From: UBA8437 sp964646205
GTDB taxonomy: Bacteria > Planctomycetota > Planctomycetia > Planctomycetales > Planctomycetaceae
Length of the DNA: 64,000 nucleotides
Reading direction: 5' to 3'
NCBI GenBank assembly: GCA_964646205.1
Contig: CAZYAZ010000022.1
Coordinates: 1 to 64,000, forward strand
Made by a program: the position numbers and the translations under genes. This document shows, in pieces, positions 50,293-59,412 of this stretch. The notes beneath the pieces are model-generated. The model saw only the letters and a program-made list of their open reading frames with translations. It did no database searches and was not told the origin of the DNA. How positions within the stretch are numbered: position 1 is the first letter of the stretch; each line of letters opens with the position of its first letter.

Positions 50293-52311
50293 ATGATCGT
50301 CAGTTGGGAGTGGCTCGGGCAGTACGTCTCACTGGAGATGCCGCTTGAGGATTTGACCACGCGGCTGACCATGTCGGGGCTGAATCTCGAGGGAGTTGAG
50401 CCCCGTGGTGACGACACGGCCATCGATCTCGAGGTGACCAGCAATCGTCCCGATTGCCTGGGCCATGTCGGTGTCGCCCGAGAAATCTCGGTGCTGTATG
50501 ACCTCCCGCTCGACTCTCCCGACCCGCAACCACCGACGTCCGAGAATTCCGTGACCGAGGCCACATCGGTCGAGATCCACTCTCCGGAATTGTGTCCCCG
50601 TTACACGGCCCGGGTGCTTCGCGGGGTCCGTGTCGGCCCCAGCCCCGACTGGCTGGTCCGTCGACTGGCCACCGTGGGAATCGCATCGATCAACAACATC
50701 GTCGACATCACCAACTACGTGCTGCTGGAAACTGGACAGCCCCTGCATGCGTTTGACTTCGACAAGTTGGCCGGAGGCCGGATTGTCGTCCGTGAATCAA
50801 CCGGCGGTGAAGAATTCGAGGCCATCAACCACACGACCTACACCCTGGCCCCGGGAATGTGCGTGATCGCCGATGCCGAAAAGCCGGTGGCTCTTGCCGG
50901 CGTCATGGGGGGGGCCGAGACCGAGATCTCCGACACGACCACCACCGTGCTCGTCGAAACGGCCGAGTTCGCTCCCCTCTCGGTCCGCAACACCGCTCGC
51001 AACCTCTCCCTGTTCAGCGACTCTTCGTTTCGCTTCGAACGAGGCATTGATCCGCATGGACTCGACACCGCCAGCCGTCGCTGTTGCGAATTGATACTCG
51101 AACTGGCTGGCGGCGAACTGCTCGACGACCTCATCTGGGCCGGTGATCCGCCCCCCGAAGAACCCACATCCGTCTCCATCCGCTTTGCCCAGGTCCCGCG
51201 TGTGCTCGGCGTCGACGTTCCGGCGGCCGACATCTGCTCCATCCTCGAACAACTCGGACTCACCCTGGCCGGCGACGCCGACACCGATGGTGCCACGTTC
51301 ACGGTGCCCGGCTGGCGGCGAGATCTCACCAGGGAAATTGATCTGATCGAGGAAGTCGCCCGGATCTGGGGTTACGACCGGATTCCCGAAGACAATCGCG
51401 TTCCACTGACACTCTCGCGACCCACGCACCGAGACCAGGTCACCAATACGCTTCGGGATCTCTTCTGCGCCTCTGGCTTCAACGAGGCCATGACCCTGTC
51501 GTTCATCACGGCCGAGTTGTCCTCACTTTTCCGGCCCGACCCGGACCGTGAACCGCTTTCAGTTGAACACTCCTCGCGTCGCCACGAGAACCTGTTGCGG
51601 CAGAGCCTGGTGCCCAGCCTGCTACAGTCTCGCCGGGAAAATGAACGCCACGGAACCTTTGGCGTCGATCTCTTTGAGATCGCCAACGTGTACCTGGAAG
51701 CCCGCCCCGGTGCCGACGGATCCGAACCAACGCGTGTCACCGCCATCACCGGTCGCTCTTTCGGAGAACTCAAGGGAGTGTGCGAGATGGTCGTGGCCCG
51801 ACTGGCCCCACACTCTCGCCTGACCGCCAAGCCATTCGATTTGCCTGGTTTTGTCGAGGGGCGAGGCTCCCGACTCTTCCTGGATGCCACTCCCTGCGGC
51901 TGCCTCGGTGAACTGACACGCGAAGCCACCGATCCGCTCGACTTGCGTGACGCGGTCACCATCGTGGAACTCGACCTCGCCACCATCGAATCAGCTGTCG
52001 AGACGACCCGCCGATTCCAGGAACTCCCGCGATTTCCGGCGATCGAACGAGACCTCAATTTCCTGCTCGACGAACACATCACCTGGGATGACCTCGAAGC
52101 CGTGGTCCAGGACAACGCGGGACCACTCCTGGACAGTATTTCCTTCGGTGGTCAATACAGGGGAGAGCAAATCCCGGCCGACAAGAAGTCCTACGTTGTC
52201 ACGATCGGATACCGATCCGACCAGCGGACCTTGACCAACGAGGAAATCGAGGACGCCCAGGCCCAGGTCGTCACGGCATGCCAAGCCGACCTGGGAATCA
52301 GCCTGCGATGA
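50293..52311 (+). CDS. pheT: Phenylalanyl-tRNA synthetase beta subunit (short form)
   Basis: A 672-residue PheT. It starts MIVSWEWLGQYVSLEMPLED, then goes straight to DLEVTSNRPDCLGHVGVARE. The N-terminal EMAP/OB tRNA-binding domain of the long form is therefore absent. The B3/B4 editing domain (INNIVDITNYVLLETGQPLH) and B5 domain are present. FDX-ACB closes the protein (RFPAIERDLNFLLDE, then IGYRSDQRTLTNEEIEDAQ). ATG 50293 is chosen as the family start. pheS is not next to it, unlike in many bacteria. The dus gene overlaps its stop as ATGA. Confidence 0.92.
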   Translation: MIVSWEWLGQYVSLEMPLEDLTTRLTMSGLNLEGVEPRGDDTAIDLEVTSNRPDCLGHVGVAREISVLYDLPLDSPDPQPPTSENSVTEATSVEIHSPELCPRYTARVLRGVRVGPSPDWLVRRLATVGIASINNIVDITNYVLLETGQPLHAFDFDKLAGGRIVVRESTGGEEFEAINHTTYTLAPGMCVIADAEKPVALAGVMGGAETEISDTTTTVLVETAEFAPLSVRNTARNLSLFSDSSFRFERGIDPHGLDTASRRCCELILELAGGELLDDLIWAGDPPPEEPTSVSIRFAQVPRVLGVDVPAADICSILEQLGLTLAGDADTDGATFTVPGWRRDLTREIDLIEEVARIWGYDRIPEDNRVPLTLSRPTHRDQVTNTLRDLFCASGFNEAMTLSFITAELSSLFRPDPDREPLSVEHSSRRHENLLRQSLVPSLLQSRRENERHGTFGVDLFEIANVYLEARPGADGSEPTRVTAITGRSFGELKGVCEMVVARLAPHSRLTAKPFDLPGFVEGRGSRLFLDATPCGCLGELTREATDPLDLRDAVTIVELDLATIESAVETTRRFQELPRFPAIERDLNFLLDEHITWDDLEAVVQDNAGPLLDSISFGGQYRGEQIPADKKSYVVTIGYRSDQRTLTNEEIEDAQAQVVTACQADLGISLR

Positions 52312-53387
52312 GTGATCTGCCGAACGGGAAACCTGATTCCGTCCCGGCACAACTGAGTTACGGCCGACTCCCGTTGGCCACGCGGTTCCTGCTCTCTCCG
52401 CTGGCCGGCTTCACCAACCTGCCATTCCGACGAATGATCCGTCGCGTGGGCGGCGTCGGATTGTGTACGACGGACCTGGTCAATGCCCGCAGCTTATTGG
52501 CTCGTCGGCACAAGGCCCTGGAACTGGTACAAACGTGTCCACAAGACACACCCTTGTCGATCCAGATTTTTGGCAGTGAACCCGACTACCTCGCCGATGC
52601 CGCCCGGCTGTTGGAATCGGAATTTCAACTCGACTCGATAGACATCAACATGGGTTGCCCCGTCCCCAAGGTGGCTGGCCTGGGCGCCGGCGCCGGATTG
52701 ATGCAACGGACTGACGATGCCGTCTTACTGGTTCGCAGCGTGGTCGAAGCAGTCTCGCTACCGGTGACGGTCAAGATGAGGCTGGGATGGGATGACCAGT
52801 CGTTGACCGCCCCGATGTTCGCCCGCGCTTTCGAAGCCGTCGGTGTTGCGGCAATCGCCATACACGGCCGCACGCGTGAACAAGGTTTCAGCGGACGAGT
52901 CGATCTCGATGGCATTCGACAGGTCGTCGAAGCAGTCGATTCGATCCCCGTGATCGGTAACGGCGACATCCTCAGTGTCGAGGACGCGTCCCGGATGTTG
53001 GAAACCACCGGCTGTGACGGCATCTCGATCGGCCGTGGCGCCCTGGCAAACCCCTGGATATTCCGCCAACTCGTCCAATGGGAACAGACCGGACACTGGG
53101 ATCCGCCGGGTGGATTCGACGAACGACTGGCCTTGCTGCTCGAACAATTCGAATACCTGGTTGAGCAGAAGGGCGAAATGAAAGCCATCATCGGCTTTCG
53201 CAAGATGATCCACTGGTACCTGAAATCAATGCGAGTCCGGCCGGCGCTGAGGCATCGTTTTCAACAGGTTCGCAGCCGAGATGAATTCGACGAGGCCATC
53301 AGTCGAGTGCAACAGGAACACCAGCGGGGACATGATGCGGGTGAATTCCGGGTGCCCGTCCCTGCCGGCCCCAACGCTCAGTGGTGA
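52308..53387 (+). CDS. dus: tRNA-dihydrouridine synthase
   Basis: A 359-residue FMN-dependent tRNA-dihydrouridine synthase. The barrel begins FLLSPLAGFTNLPFRRMIRR. The substrate-site Cys lies in INMGCPVPKVAGLGAGAGLM. TVKMRLGWDD, IAIHGRTREQGFSG and VIGNGDI carry FMN and tRNA contacts, and DGISIGRGALANPWIF closes the phosphate site. These resemble DusB-type enzymes. The ATG overlaps the pheT stop (ATGA). Its own TGA abuts the stop of the convergent CorC-like gene as TGATCA. Confidence 0.93.
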   Translation: MSDLPNGKPDSVPAQLSYGRLPLATRFLLSPLAGFTNLPFRRMIRRVGGVGLCTTDLVNARSLLARRHKALELVQTCPQDTPLSIQIFGSEPDYLADAARLLESEFQLDSIDINMGCPVPKVAGLGAGAGLMQRTDDAVLLVRSVVEAVSLPVTVKMRLGWDDQSLTAPMFARAFEAVGVAAIAIHGRTREQGFSGRVDLDGIRQVVEAVDSIPVIGNGDILSVEDASRMLETTGCDGISIGRGALANPWIFRQLVQWEQTGHWDPPGGFDERLALLLEQFEYLVEQKGEMKAIIGFRKMIHWYLKSMRVRPALRHRFQQVRSRDEFDEAISRVQQEHQRGHDAGEFRVPVPAGPNAQW

Positions 53388-54707
53388 TCAACTCGAGCCA
53401 GGTTCGTTCGTCTCCGGCTCTGGCGGTGGCTCCAAAGAGTCGACACCCCGGCTTTCCACTCGCAACCGCCTGACACGTCGTTGATCGGCGGCGTCAATGT
53501 GGAATCGCCATTGCTCCCAATCCAGCGATTCGCCGGGAACCGGGATCCGCCCCAAACGAGTGATCACGAATCCTCCCAGCGTGTCGTAGTCCTCGTCCTC
53601 GGGCATCCCGTAGCCGAAACGTTCATTGAGATCGTCGATATGGGCCCGCGCGTCGACCTCGATCACCCCCGGCTCAATCGACCGCACCAGATCTCCGCCA
53701 CCCACGTCGTATTCGTCCTCGATCTCCCCAACGATCTCCTCGAGAATGTCCTCCAAAGTCACCAATCCAGCAACGCCACCATATTCGTCAAGCACTATGG
53801 CCAGGTGGACCTGTTCGTGCTTCAAGGTCTCCAGCAGGGTGTCGATCCCGGTGGTCTCGGGGACGTAGAACGGTTCTCGAACGACCTCACGCAGACCTCC
53901 AGGGGCCGAGGCGATGTCGACCTTGAGATGTCCGAGAATGTCCTTGGCATACAGGATGCCGACAATGTCATCGGTCGTCTCACCGATTACCGGCACACGA
54001 GTGTGGCCCGCCTCGAGCAATTGCCGCCGGGCATCCTCCAGCGACGCATCGACCCGCAGGCAGATCATGTCGGTCCGTGGCGTCATCACCGCCGCGGCAT
54101 CCTCATCATGCAATTCCATCACACGATGAATCATCGCCCGGGCTGCCGTTTCGATCAGCCCACCTCGTTGTCCCTCGTCGACCACGCTGCGAATTTCATC
54201 GCTCAATGCGGCCAGGTCACCCGAGACCGGTTCGGGGCGACCGGCAATTCGATGGCACAGCCGATCCAGTTGCCCGACGACCATCGACACCGGGGCCAGG
54301 ACCAATGTCAGCAGCGAGAGAACACCCCAACTGCGGACAAGAAACCGTTCCCCCCACACCCGGCCGCCGGCCCACGGCAGCACCACCGAGGTCAGCAACA
54401 AGGCCGCTGCCACCACAACGATTCGCCCCACCTGTGACCAGTCATCTCCGACACTTTCGCCTGGAAGCCAGGCCCAGGAGATGCCCACCTGCCCAGCACA
54501 AATCAGACTCAAGACGTGAACACAGGTGACAGCCAACTGCACCCGTTCCCGTCGAGCCAGAATGATCCCGAACAATTCGGGCCGTCCTCGCCCGCTACAG
54601 ACTGCTTCAAGACGACTGCGGGACAACGCCCGCAAGCTGCTGTCCGCCAGGGATGCCAGTGCCACCAGCCCGCACATTGCCAGCAGCAAAGCGAATTGTT
54701 CGTTCAC
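53388..54707 (-). CDS. CNNM/CorC-like CBS-domain membrane protein
   Basis: 439 residues. Three or four membrane helices occupy residues 1-160 (DUF21/CNNM domain), followed by a CBS pair: PRTDMICLRVDASLEDARRQ, then VGILYAKDILGHL and LAIVLDEYGGVAGLVTLEDI. The C-terminal CorC/HlyC domain reads VIEVDARAHIDDLNERFG. Such proteins are Mg2+/Co2+ efflux or sensing proteins, often annotated as hemolysins. The GTG at 54707 overlaps the ybeY stop as GTGA. It closes the phoH - HD - ybeY - corC run, an order conserved in many bacteria. Confidence 0.92.
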   Translation of the reverse strand: MNEQFALLLAMCGLVALASLADSSLRALSRSRLEAVCSGRGRPELFGIILARRERVQLAVTCVHVLSLICAGQVGISWAWLPGESVGDDWSQVGRIVVVAAALLLTSVVLPWAGGRVWGERFLVRSWGVLSLLTLVLAPVSMVVGQLDRLCHRIAGRPEPVSGDLAALSDEIRSVVDEGQRGGLIETAARAMIHRVMELHDEDAAAVMTPRTDMICLRVDASLEDARRQLLEAGHTRVPVIGETTDDIVGILYAKDILGHLKVDIASAPGGLREVVREPFYVPETTGIDTLLETLKHEQVHLAIVLDEYGGVAGLVTLEDILEEIVGEIEDEYDVGGGDLVRSIEPGVIEVDARAHIDDLNERFGYGMPEDEDYDTLGGFVITRLGRIPVPGESLDWEQWRFHIDAADQRRVRRLRVESRGVDSLEPPPEPETNEPGSS

Positions 54708-55252
54708 CCGTCGACCCTCGCCGTCACCTCGAGCACATCCAGCAATTCGGCCTCGCGACGACGCATCTGCTCGCGCTGCAGAGCGTCAAGATCGTCGTAA
54801 CCACACAGATGCAACAGCCCGTGGACCAGGTACAGGACCACCTCATCGGACGGAAGGCTCCCGACCTCACCAGCCACCCGGACCGCCGTATCACGGCTGA
54901 TGACCACCTCACCACCAATCCTCATCCCCGCGCCACGCCGTGCGTCGACTGGCCCTTGCCAGGGAACCAGGCTGTCACCCAAAAGTGGGAACGTGAGCAC
55001 GTCGGTTGGACCGTCGATTTGCAGGAATTCAAGATGCAGATCACTCATCTCGATATCGTCGACAATCGCCACACTGATCTCGGCTTCCAGGACCTCCTCG
55101 CCCTTCAACACGCCCTCGGCCACTTCCGCCAGGCGGTCGGTGCTCACCGGACACTCGCCGGTACGATCGACCACGTCGACGCTCCAGCCACACTCGGCTC
55201 GACCACCTGCTCCGTGTCCAGCTCCAGGATCGTTGTCGTCACTCGCGTTCAC
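54704..55252 (-). CDS. ybeY: Endoribonuclease YbeY
   Basis: A 182-residue YbeY, the single-strand RNase that matures rRNA 3' ends and takes part in ribosome quality control. The catalytic motif is HGLLHLCGYDD, with His144, His148 and, where most members have a third His, an Asp at 154. PTDVLTFPL and GEVVISRD are the other signatures. GTG 55252 is chosen because it overlaps the HD-domain gene stop as GTGA; an ATG far upstream lies inside that gene. The N-terminal 25 residues (DDNDPGAGHGAGG) are low-complexity and may not be structured. Confidence 0.9.
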   Translation of the reverse strand: MNASDDNDPGAGHGAGGRAECGWSVDVVDRTGECPVSTDRLAEVAEGVLKGEEVLEAEISVAIVDDIEMSDLHLEFLQIDGPTDVLTFPLLGDSLVPWQGPVDARRGAGMRIGGEVVISRDTAVRVAGEVGSLPSDEVVLYLVHGLLHLCGYDDLDALQREQMRRREAELLDVLEVTARVDG

Positions 55253-56895
55253 GCCGTACGTTGCTCCGGGTAAGTGACTCGTCCGTGATAGATGCCAATC
55301 AGCGATTTTGTCAGCGACTCCTCGATCTTGCGAAGCTCGCTCAGCGTCAGCCCACATTCCTCGAATTGCCCATCAAGCAACCGGTTGATCGTCACCCGAT
55401 GCACCAGGCTTTCCAGCCGCTTGGCAGTCGGATCGGATACCGTCCGGCTGGCACTCTCGACCGCATCGGCCAACATCATCACCCCCGCCTCGCGAGTCTG
55501 GGGACGTGGTCCGGGATAGCGGAAGGACGATTCCAGCGCATCGGTGCGGTAATCCGGATCATCGGCCGCCTGCCGTTCGGCCTCGTGAAAGAAATACTCC
55601 ACCAGGGTCGTGCCATGATGTTGTTCGATAAAATCGATCACTGGCTGCGGCAAGTTGTGCTGCCGGGCCAGTTCAACACCATCCTTGACGTGACCAATGA
55701 TGATCAACGTGCTCATCGCTGGCGCCAGTTGTTCGTGACGGCTGAGTGTTTCCTCCGTCGTGTTCTCGATGAAGTACTCGGGCTTGAGCATCTTGCCGAT
55801 GTCATGAAAGTACGCCGCCACTCGCACCAGCAACCCGTTGGCACCGATTCGGTCGGCTGCCGCCTCGCCGATAGTGCCGACAACGATCGAGTGGTTGTAG
55901 GTCCCCGGAGCTCGCTGCACCAGCTCCTGCAACAGTGGATGTGAGACATCGCCCATCTCCAGCAGGCTGATATCGGTCACCACCCCGAAGGTGGACTCGA
56001 TAAAGGGCAGGCTTCCGGCGACAAGGTATCCCGCCACCAGGCACCACAGAAAACCTCGCCCTGCAGGCCACAACACCGCCACGTCCCAGGATTGACCAAC
56101 TGGGACCGCTGAGGTGATCGTCACGGTGCCCCAGCCAACCAGCACGAAAACCACACCTGCCCAGAACCCCACCTTGATCAGGATCGACCGTGACGAGACC
56201 TGGGTGAGTGGCAAGATGGCAGTCACCGACACCGACAACAGCACGATGAAATGCCCGATGTCAACAACCGTAGAGAGAGTCAACAGCAGTGAGAGTGTTA
56301 GCGCTGTGACGATGGCCACGACCTGGTTCCAGGCGATCGCGAAAACCACGACCGTCACCAGCAGCGGGATGATCTCGGCTCTCCAGGGATCGTGAGAGAG
56401 CAACCGACCAAGGCCAACTGCCAGAACCAGGCTGGCCAGATAGACTCCCAATCGTCCCGCATGCCGCACCAGTTCCGGCTCGGTCCGCAACAACCAGGCA
56501 CCGTTCAGTACCACCAGCACCAACAACAGGACGACCACCGTCGTTCCTCGCACCAGCCACGCGGTCCGCGAAGCTCCCTGTCGCCGGTGAAGTGTTTCGA
56601 TCCGGGACAAGGTCCCCGGGTCGATCGCCTGGCCGGGCTCCACCAGCCAACCGCGACCCTGCGAAACCGGATCGGCGATGCCCGCCACGGGCCTGTCACC
56701 GACCCGCCACTTTTGCGGCGAACGCCATCCCTCGACGACGACCAGCATCGCCGCGATGGCTCCCAGACACATCAACAATCGCAGTTGCACGCCTCGGTCA
56801 CCCAGTGTCCGACGCAACCAGCCAATCCGTGAGGACGTGCCACCGATTTCGGCGGCGCGAACCGTCCGTGACGATTTGTGACCGAACCACGACAT
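55249..56895 (-). CDS. PgpH/7TMR-HD-type membrane phosphohydrolase
   Basis: 548 residues. After a membrane helix (about 38-55) and a short extracytoplasmic part comes a 7TM block (about 125-325). An HD domain follows: PGTYNHSIVVGTIGEAAADR, AAYFHDIGKMLKPEYF (HD pair), IIIGHVKDGVELARQH and IEQHHGTTLVEYF, with ADAVESASR. These are the residues used by PgpH to hydrolyse cyclic-di-AMP. The extracellular 7TMR-HDED domain is much smaller than in Gram-positive PgpH. The position between phoH and ybeY is conserved across phyla. Activity on c-di-AMP is inferred. Start ATG 56895. Confidence 0.9.
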   Translation of the reverse strand: MSWFGHKSSRTVRAAEIGGTSSRIGWLRRTLGDRGVQLRLLMCLGAIAAMLVVVEGWRSPQKWRVGDRPVAGIADPVSQGRGWLVEPGQAIDPGTLSRIETLHRRQGASRTAWLVRGTTVVVLLLVLVVLNGAWLLRTEPELVRHAGRLGVYLASLVLAVGLGRLLSHDPWRAEIIPLLVTVVVFAIAWNQVVAIVTALTLSLLLTLSTVVDIGHFIVLLSVSVTAILPLTQVSSRSILIKVGFWAGVVFVLVGWGTVTITSAVPVGQSWDVAVLWPAGRGFLWCLVAGYLVAGSLPFIESTFGVVTDISLLEMGDVSHPLLQELVQRAPGTYNHSIVVGTIGEAAADRIGANGLLVRVAAYFHDIGKMLKPEYFIENTTEETLSRHEQLAPAMSTLIIIGHVKDGVELARQHNLPQPVIDFIEQHHGTTLVEYFFHEAERQAADDPDYRTDALESSFRYPGPRPQTREAGVMMLADAVESASRTVSDPTAKRLESLVHRVTINRLLDGQFEECGLTLSELRKIEESLTKSLIGIYHGRVTYPEQRTA

Positions 56896-56929
56896 CCTCG
56901 ACTGATCCTCGCCCAGGCCTTGGCCTGGA

Positions 56930-57925
56930 TCATTGTCCGTTCGATGGGTTCTTCGTGTAGGCCGTGACGATTTCAGTGACCAGCCGATGACGCACGATAT
57001 CACGCGGTTGCAGCCTGACGACATCCACTCCGTCGATCATCTGCAGTCGATTGATTGCATCGGGCAAGCCACCGGCCAGGTGGTCAGGAAGATCGACCTG
57101 CGTGGTATCGCCAGTCACGACGATCTTTGATCCCTGGCCCATCCGGGTCAAGAACATCTTCATCTGGGTTTTCGTGGCGTTCTGAGCCTCGTCGAGAATG
57201 ATGAATGTCTCGTTGAGCGTGCGACCTCGCATGAACGCTAACGGAACGATCTCGATGACATCGTGCTCCATGTAACGCTTGACCTGATCGTAGCTGAGAA
57301 TATCCGCGAGGGCATCCAGCAACGGACGCAAGTAGGGATTGACCTTGGCTGTCACGTCGCCGGGTAAGAACCCCAGTTTCTCGCCGGCCTCGACGGCTGG
57401 ACGGACCAGCACGATCTTGCGGACCTGTTCTGATCTCAAAGCCGAGAGCGCCATGGCAACGGCGAGATAGGTCTTGCCACTGCCCGCTGGCCCGGTGCAA
57501 AACACCAGGTCATTTTGACGAATTGCTCTGACATACACGTCCTGCCCCGGCGTCTTGGGCCGGACGTTTTTGGCCGCCTCGAACAACTCGATCCGACCAT
57601 CGCCCAACTCCTCGGCCGGCGGCGATAGTCCCGTAGCAACCTCGGAATCACCGAAAACCCGGCTGGTTGCAACGTCCTGCCCCAGGACTTTCAGCACATC
57701 GTCAGCACGCAACTCTCCCGCGCTGTTGATCAATTCTCGCAGTCGGCCGATCACCGCAACGCCTTGATCGACCGATTCGGAGTCACCCTGGAGCCTGAGC
57801 GCGTCGTCGCGAAAGACAACATCGATCCCGACCGAATCCCGCACACGGCGCAGGTGCTCGTCCCGGGCCCCAAGGAGTGTTCGTATCTCCTCGGGATCAT
57901 CGAACAGAATGATCGCTTCGGACAT
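56930..57925 (-). CDS. phoH: PhoH-like ATPase
   Basis: A 331-residue PhoH-family P-loop ATPase. A KH-like N-terminal part (residues about 10-60) is followed by the ATPase domain with Walker A GPAGSGKT (residues 145-152), VRPAVEAGEKLGFLPGD, FIILDEAQNATKTQMKMFL (Walker B) and VVTGDTTQVDLP (sensor I). PhoH is thought to act in RNA metabolism with YbeY, which lies two genes downstream. The HD-domain gene starts 35 bases after its stop. It is divergent from the ExeA-like gene, with 320 bases between the starts. Confidence 0.95.
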   Translation of the reverse strand: MSEAIILFDDPEEIRTLLGARDEHLRRVRDSVGIDVVFRDDALRLQGDSESVDQGVAVIGRLRELINSAGELRADDVLKVLGQDVATSRVFGDSEVATGLSPPAEELGDGRIELFEAAKNVRPKTPGQDVYVRAIRQNDLVFCTGPAGSGKTYLAVAMALSALRSEQVRKIVLVRPAVEAGEKLGFLPGDVTAKVNPYLRPLLDALADILSYDQVKRYMEHDVIEIVPLAFMRGRTLNETFIILDEAQNATKTQMKMFLTRMGQGSKIVVTGDTTQVDLPDHLAGGLPDAINRLQMIDGVDVVRLQPRDIVRHRLVTEIVTAYTKNPSNGQ

Positions 57926-58245
57926 GCCAACGGCCCATCAAACAGGGCCGCAACCCGTGCGGAATTGTCAGTTCCGGGCCAACCTGACCCGGTCACGCTT
58001 GAATTCTACCCGCGGCACGACACCAGAGGAAGTCTCGGCTTGATCTGGCCACACCACAGTCCCGCAACAACACGACAGGAACAGGGATGTGACGATTCTG
58101 ATGAAGTTTCTCAAGAAAACGCCTCCAGGGGACCGAATAGCGAACTGGGTATCCCGGCTGTCAAACGATTTATCAGGTTCCCGCGTCCGACGACGTTTAG
58201 CCCATCGTCTCGGTCCATTCTCTCGACAGAAACCCGTGTCCCGCC
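57926..58245. other. Divergent intergenic region, 320 bases
   Basis: Lies between the starts of phoH (-) and the ExeA-like ATPase gene (+), so it probably holds promoters for both. Short open frames on either strand are rich in Arg and lack resemblance to proteins. No tRNA, clear promoter pair or hairpin was recognised. Confidence 0.5.
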
Positions 58246-59412
58246 ATGTACGAGTCATTCTACAAACTCGCTCACGCCCCATTCCCCGCTTCACCGGACC
58301 CAGCAGCGCTGGTCATCTACGGTGATCTTGGCACCCAGTTGGGTGAGTTGGCTGGTTGCCTGACATCCGGCCAGGGCATTGCCGTCCTGACCGGACCGGC
58401 AGGTTCTGGAAAGACCATCTGTACGCTGGCCATGACCCGTGACCTGACCTCGTCATTGGTCGGAATCTGTCTGCGGACAGGACAATTCGACCAACCTCGA
58501 GAATTGCACAAGGCCATCCTCCATGCCCTGGGCCATCCTTTCAAACAACAGGACGACCAGGACCTGAGACTCGCCGTCGCGGATGCGATTCTCGGCCTCC
58601 CCGACCACAAGGATGGTGTGTTGTTGGCGGTCGATGAAGCACACCGGCTCGCGATTCCGGTCCTTGAGGAACTTCGAGGACTGACCAACCTGGATTCGAA
58701 TGGCCGTCCACTGGTTCGACTCCTCCTGACCGGCCAATCCGAACTCGAGGAACGACTCGCCGACCCGAAGCTCGATGGACTCTACCAACGCGTCCGCGCG
58801 CAGGCTTGCCTGCAACCGTTGACACGGGCCGAGTCACAGAATTACCTCACCTCGCGAATTCGTTTTGCCGGTGGAGACCCCCGGCAGGTGATGACCACCG
58901 AGGCAATCGAACTCCTGGCAATCGTCTGCGACGGATCACCTCGTTGCCTGAATCACCTGGCCGACGCCAGTCTCCAGCGGGGCGCCTGGGCGGCAGCAGC
59001 GCCGATCACGCGTGGAGAGGTTCTCGACGCTCTCACTCAATCGCGACGCCTGCCCCTGCGATTCAACGAGCCCGCCAGAAACACCGGCGAACACCAGGCT
59101 GCCGATCTCCGGCCACAACCCTCCGTCGAGATGACAGAGACTGACGACGGATTCTGTTCCGTCGAGGTGGGAGCCGATTCCCAACAGTCCCCCGACACGG
59201 CTGTTCCCCAATCCAAGGGCGATGAAATCGCCTGGGATCTCGCCGCCACTGGTGGCTCCGACAAAACGTCTGTCGAGGTCACCGAGTATGACGTTGTTCT
59301 TCCCGAGCAAAACACTGCACATGCCGACCACGAGACCGCGCGGCCACACACGGGACTCTTCTCCCGACTCCGCCGTGCGGCCAGCAGGACGACCGGCACC
59401 GACGAGGACTAA
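58246..59412 (+). CDS. ExeA/MSHA-type AAA ATPase
   Basis: 388 residues. The beginning MYESFYKLAHAPFPASPDP is the usual start of ExeA-like secretion ATPases. Walker A is GPAGSGKT (residues 50-57), Walker B GVLLAVDEAHRL, followed by LEELRGLTNLDS and RLLLTGQSELEERL (sensor I). The last 120 residues are acidic, Ser/Thr-rich and probably disordered, ending in a basic FSRLRRAASRT. ExeA drives secretin assembly with ExeB or works with MSHA pili; in planctomycetes such ATPases are numerous and their partners are mostly unknown. No peptidoglycan-binding domain is seen. Confidence 0.85.
   Translation: MYESFYKLAHAPFPASPDPAALVIYGDLGTQLGELAGCLTSGQGIAVLTGPAGSGKTICTLAMTRDLTSSLVGICLRTGQFDQPRELHKAILHALGHPFKQQDDQDLRLAVADAILGLPDHKDGVLLAVDEAHRLAIPVLEELRGLTNLDSNGRPLVRLLLTGQSELEERLADPKLDGLYQRVRAQACLQPLTRAESQNYLTSRIRFAGGDPRQVMTTEAIELLAIVCDGSPRCLNHLADASLQRGAWAAAAPITRGEVLDALTQSRRLPLRFNEPARNTGEHQAADLRPQPSVEMTETDDGFCSVEVGADSQQSPDTAVPQSKGDEIAWDLAATGGSDKTSVEVTEYDVVLPEQNTAHADHETARPHTGLFSRLRRAASRTTGTDED

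Noticed and set aside
54516..55273. Long plus-strand frames opposite corC and ybeY
   Set aside because: They are shadows of well-supported minus-strand genes in GC-rich sequence.
58089..58325. Basic protein frame (VTILMKFLKKTPPGDR) upstream of the ExeA-like gene
   Set aside because: It overlaps the well-supported ATPase start, is Arg-rich and resembles no family.
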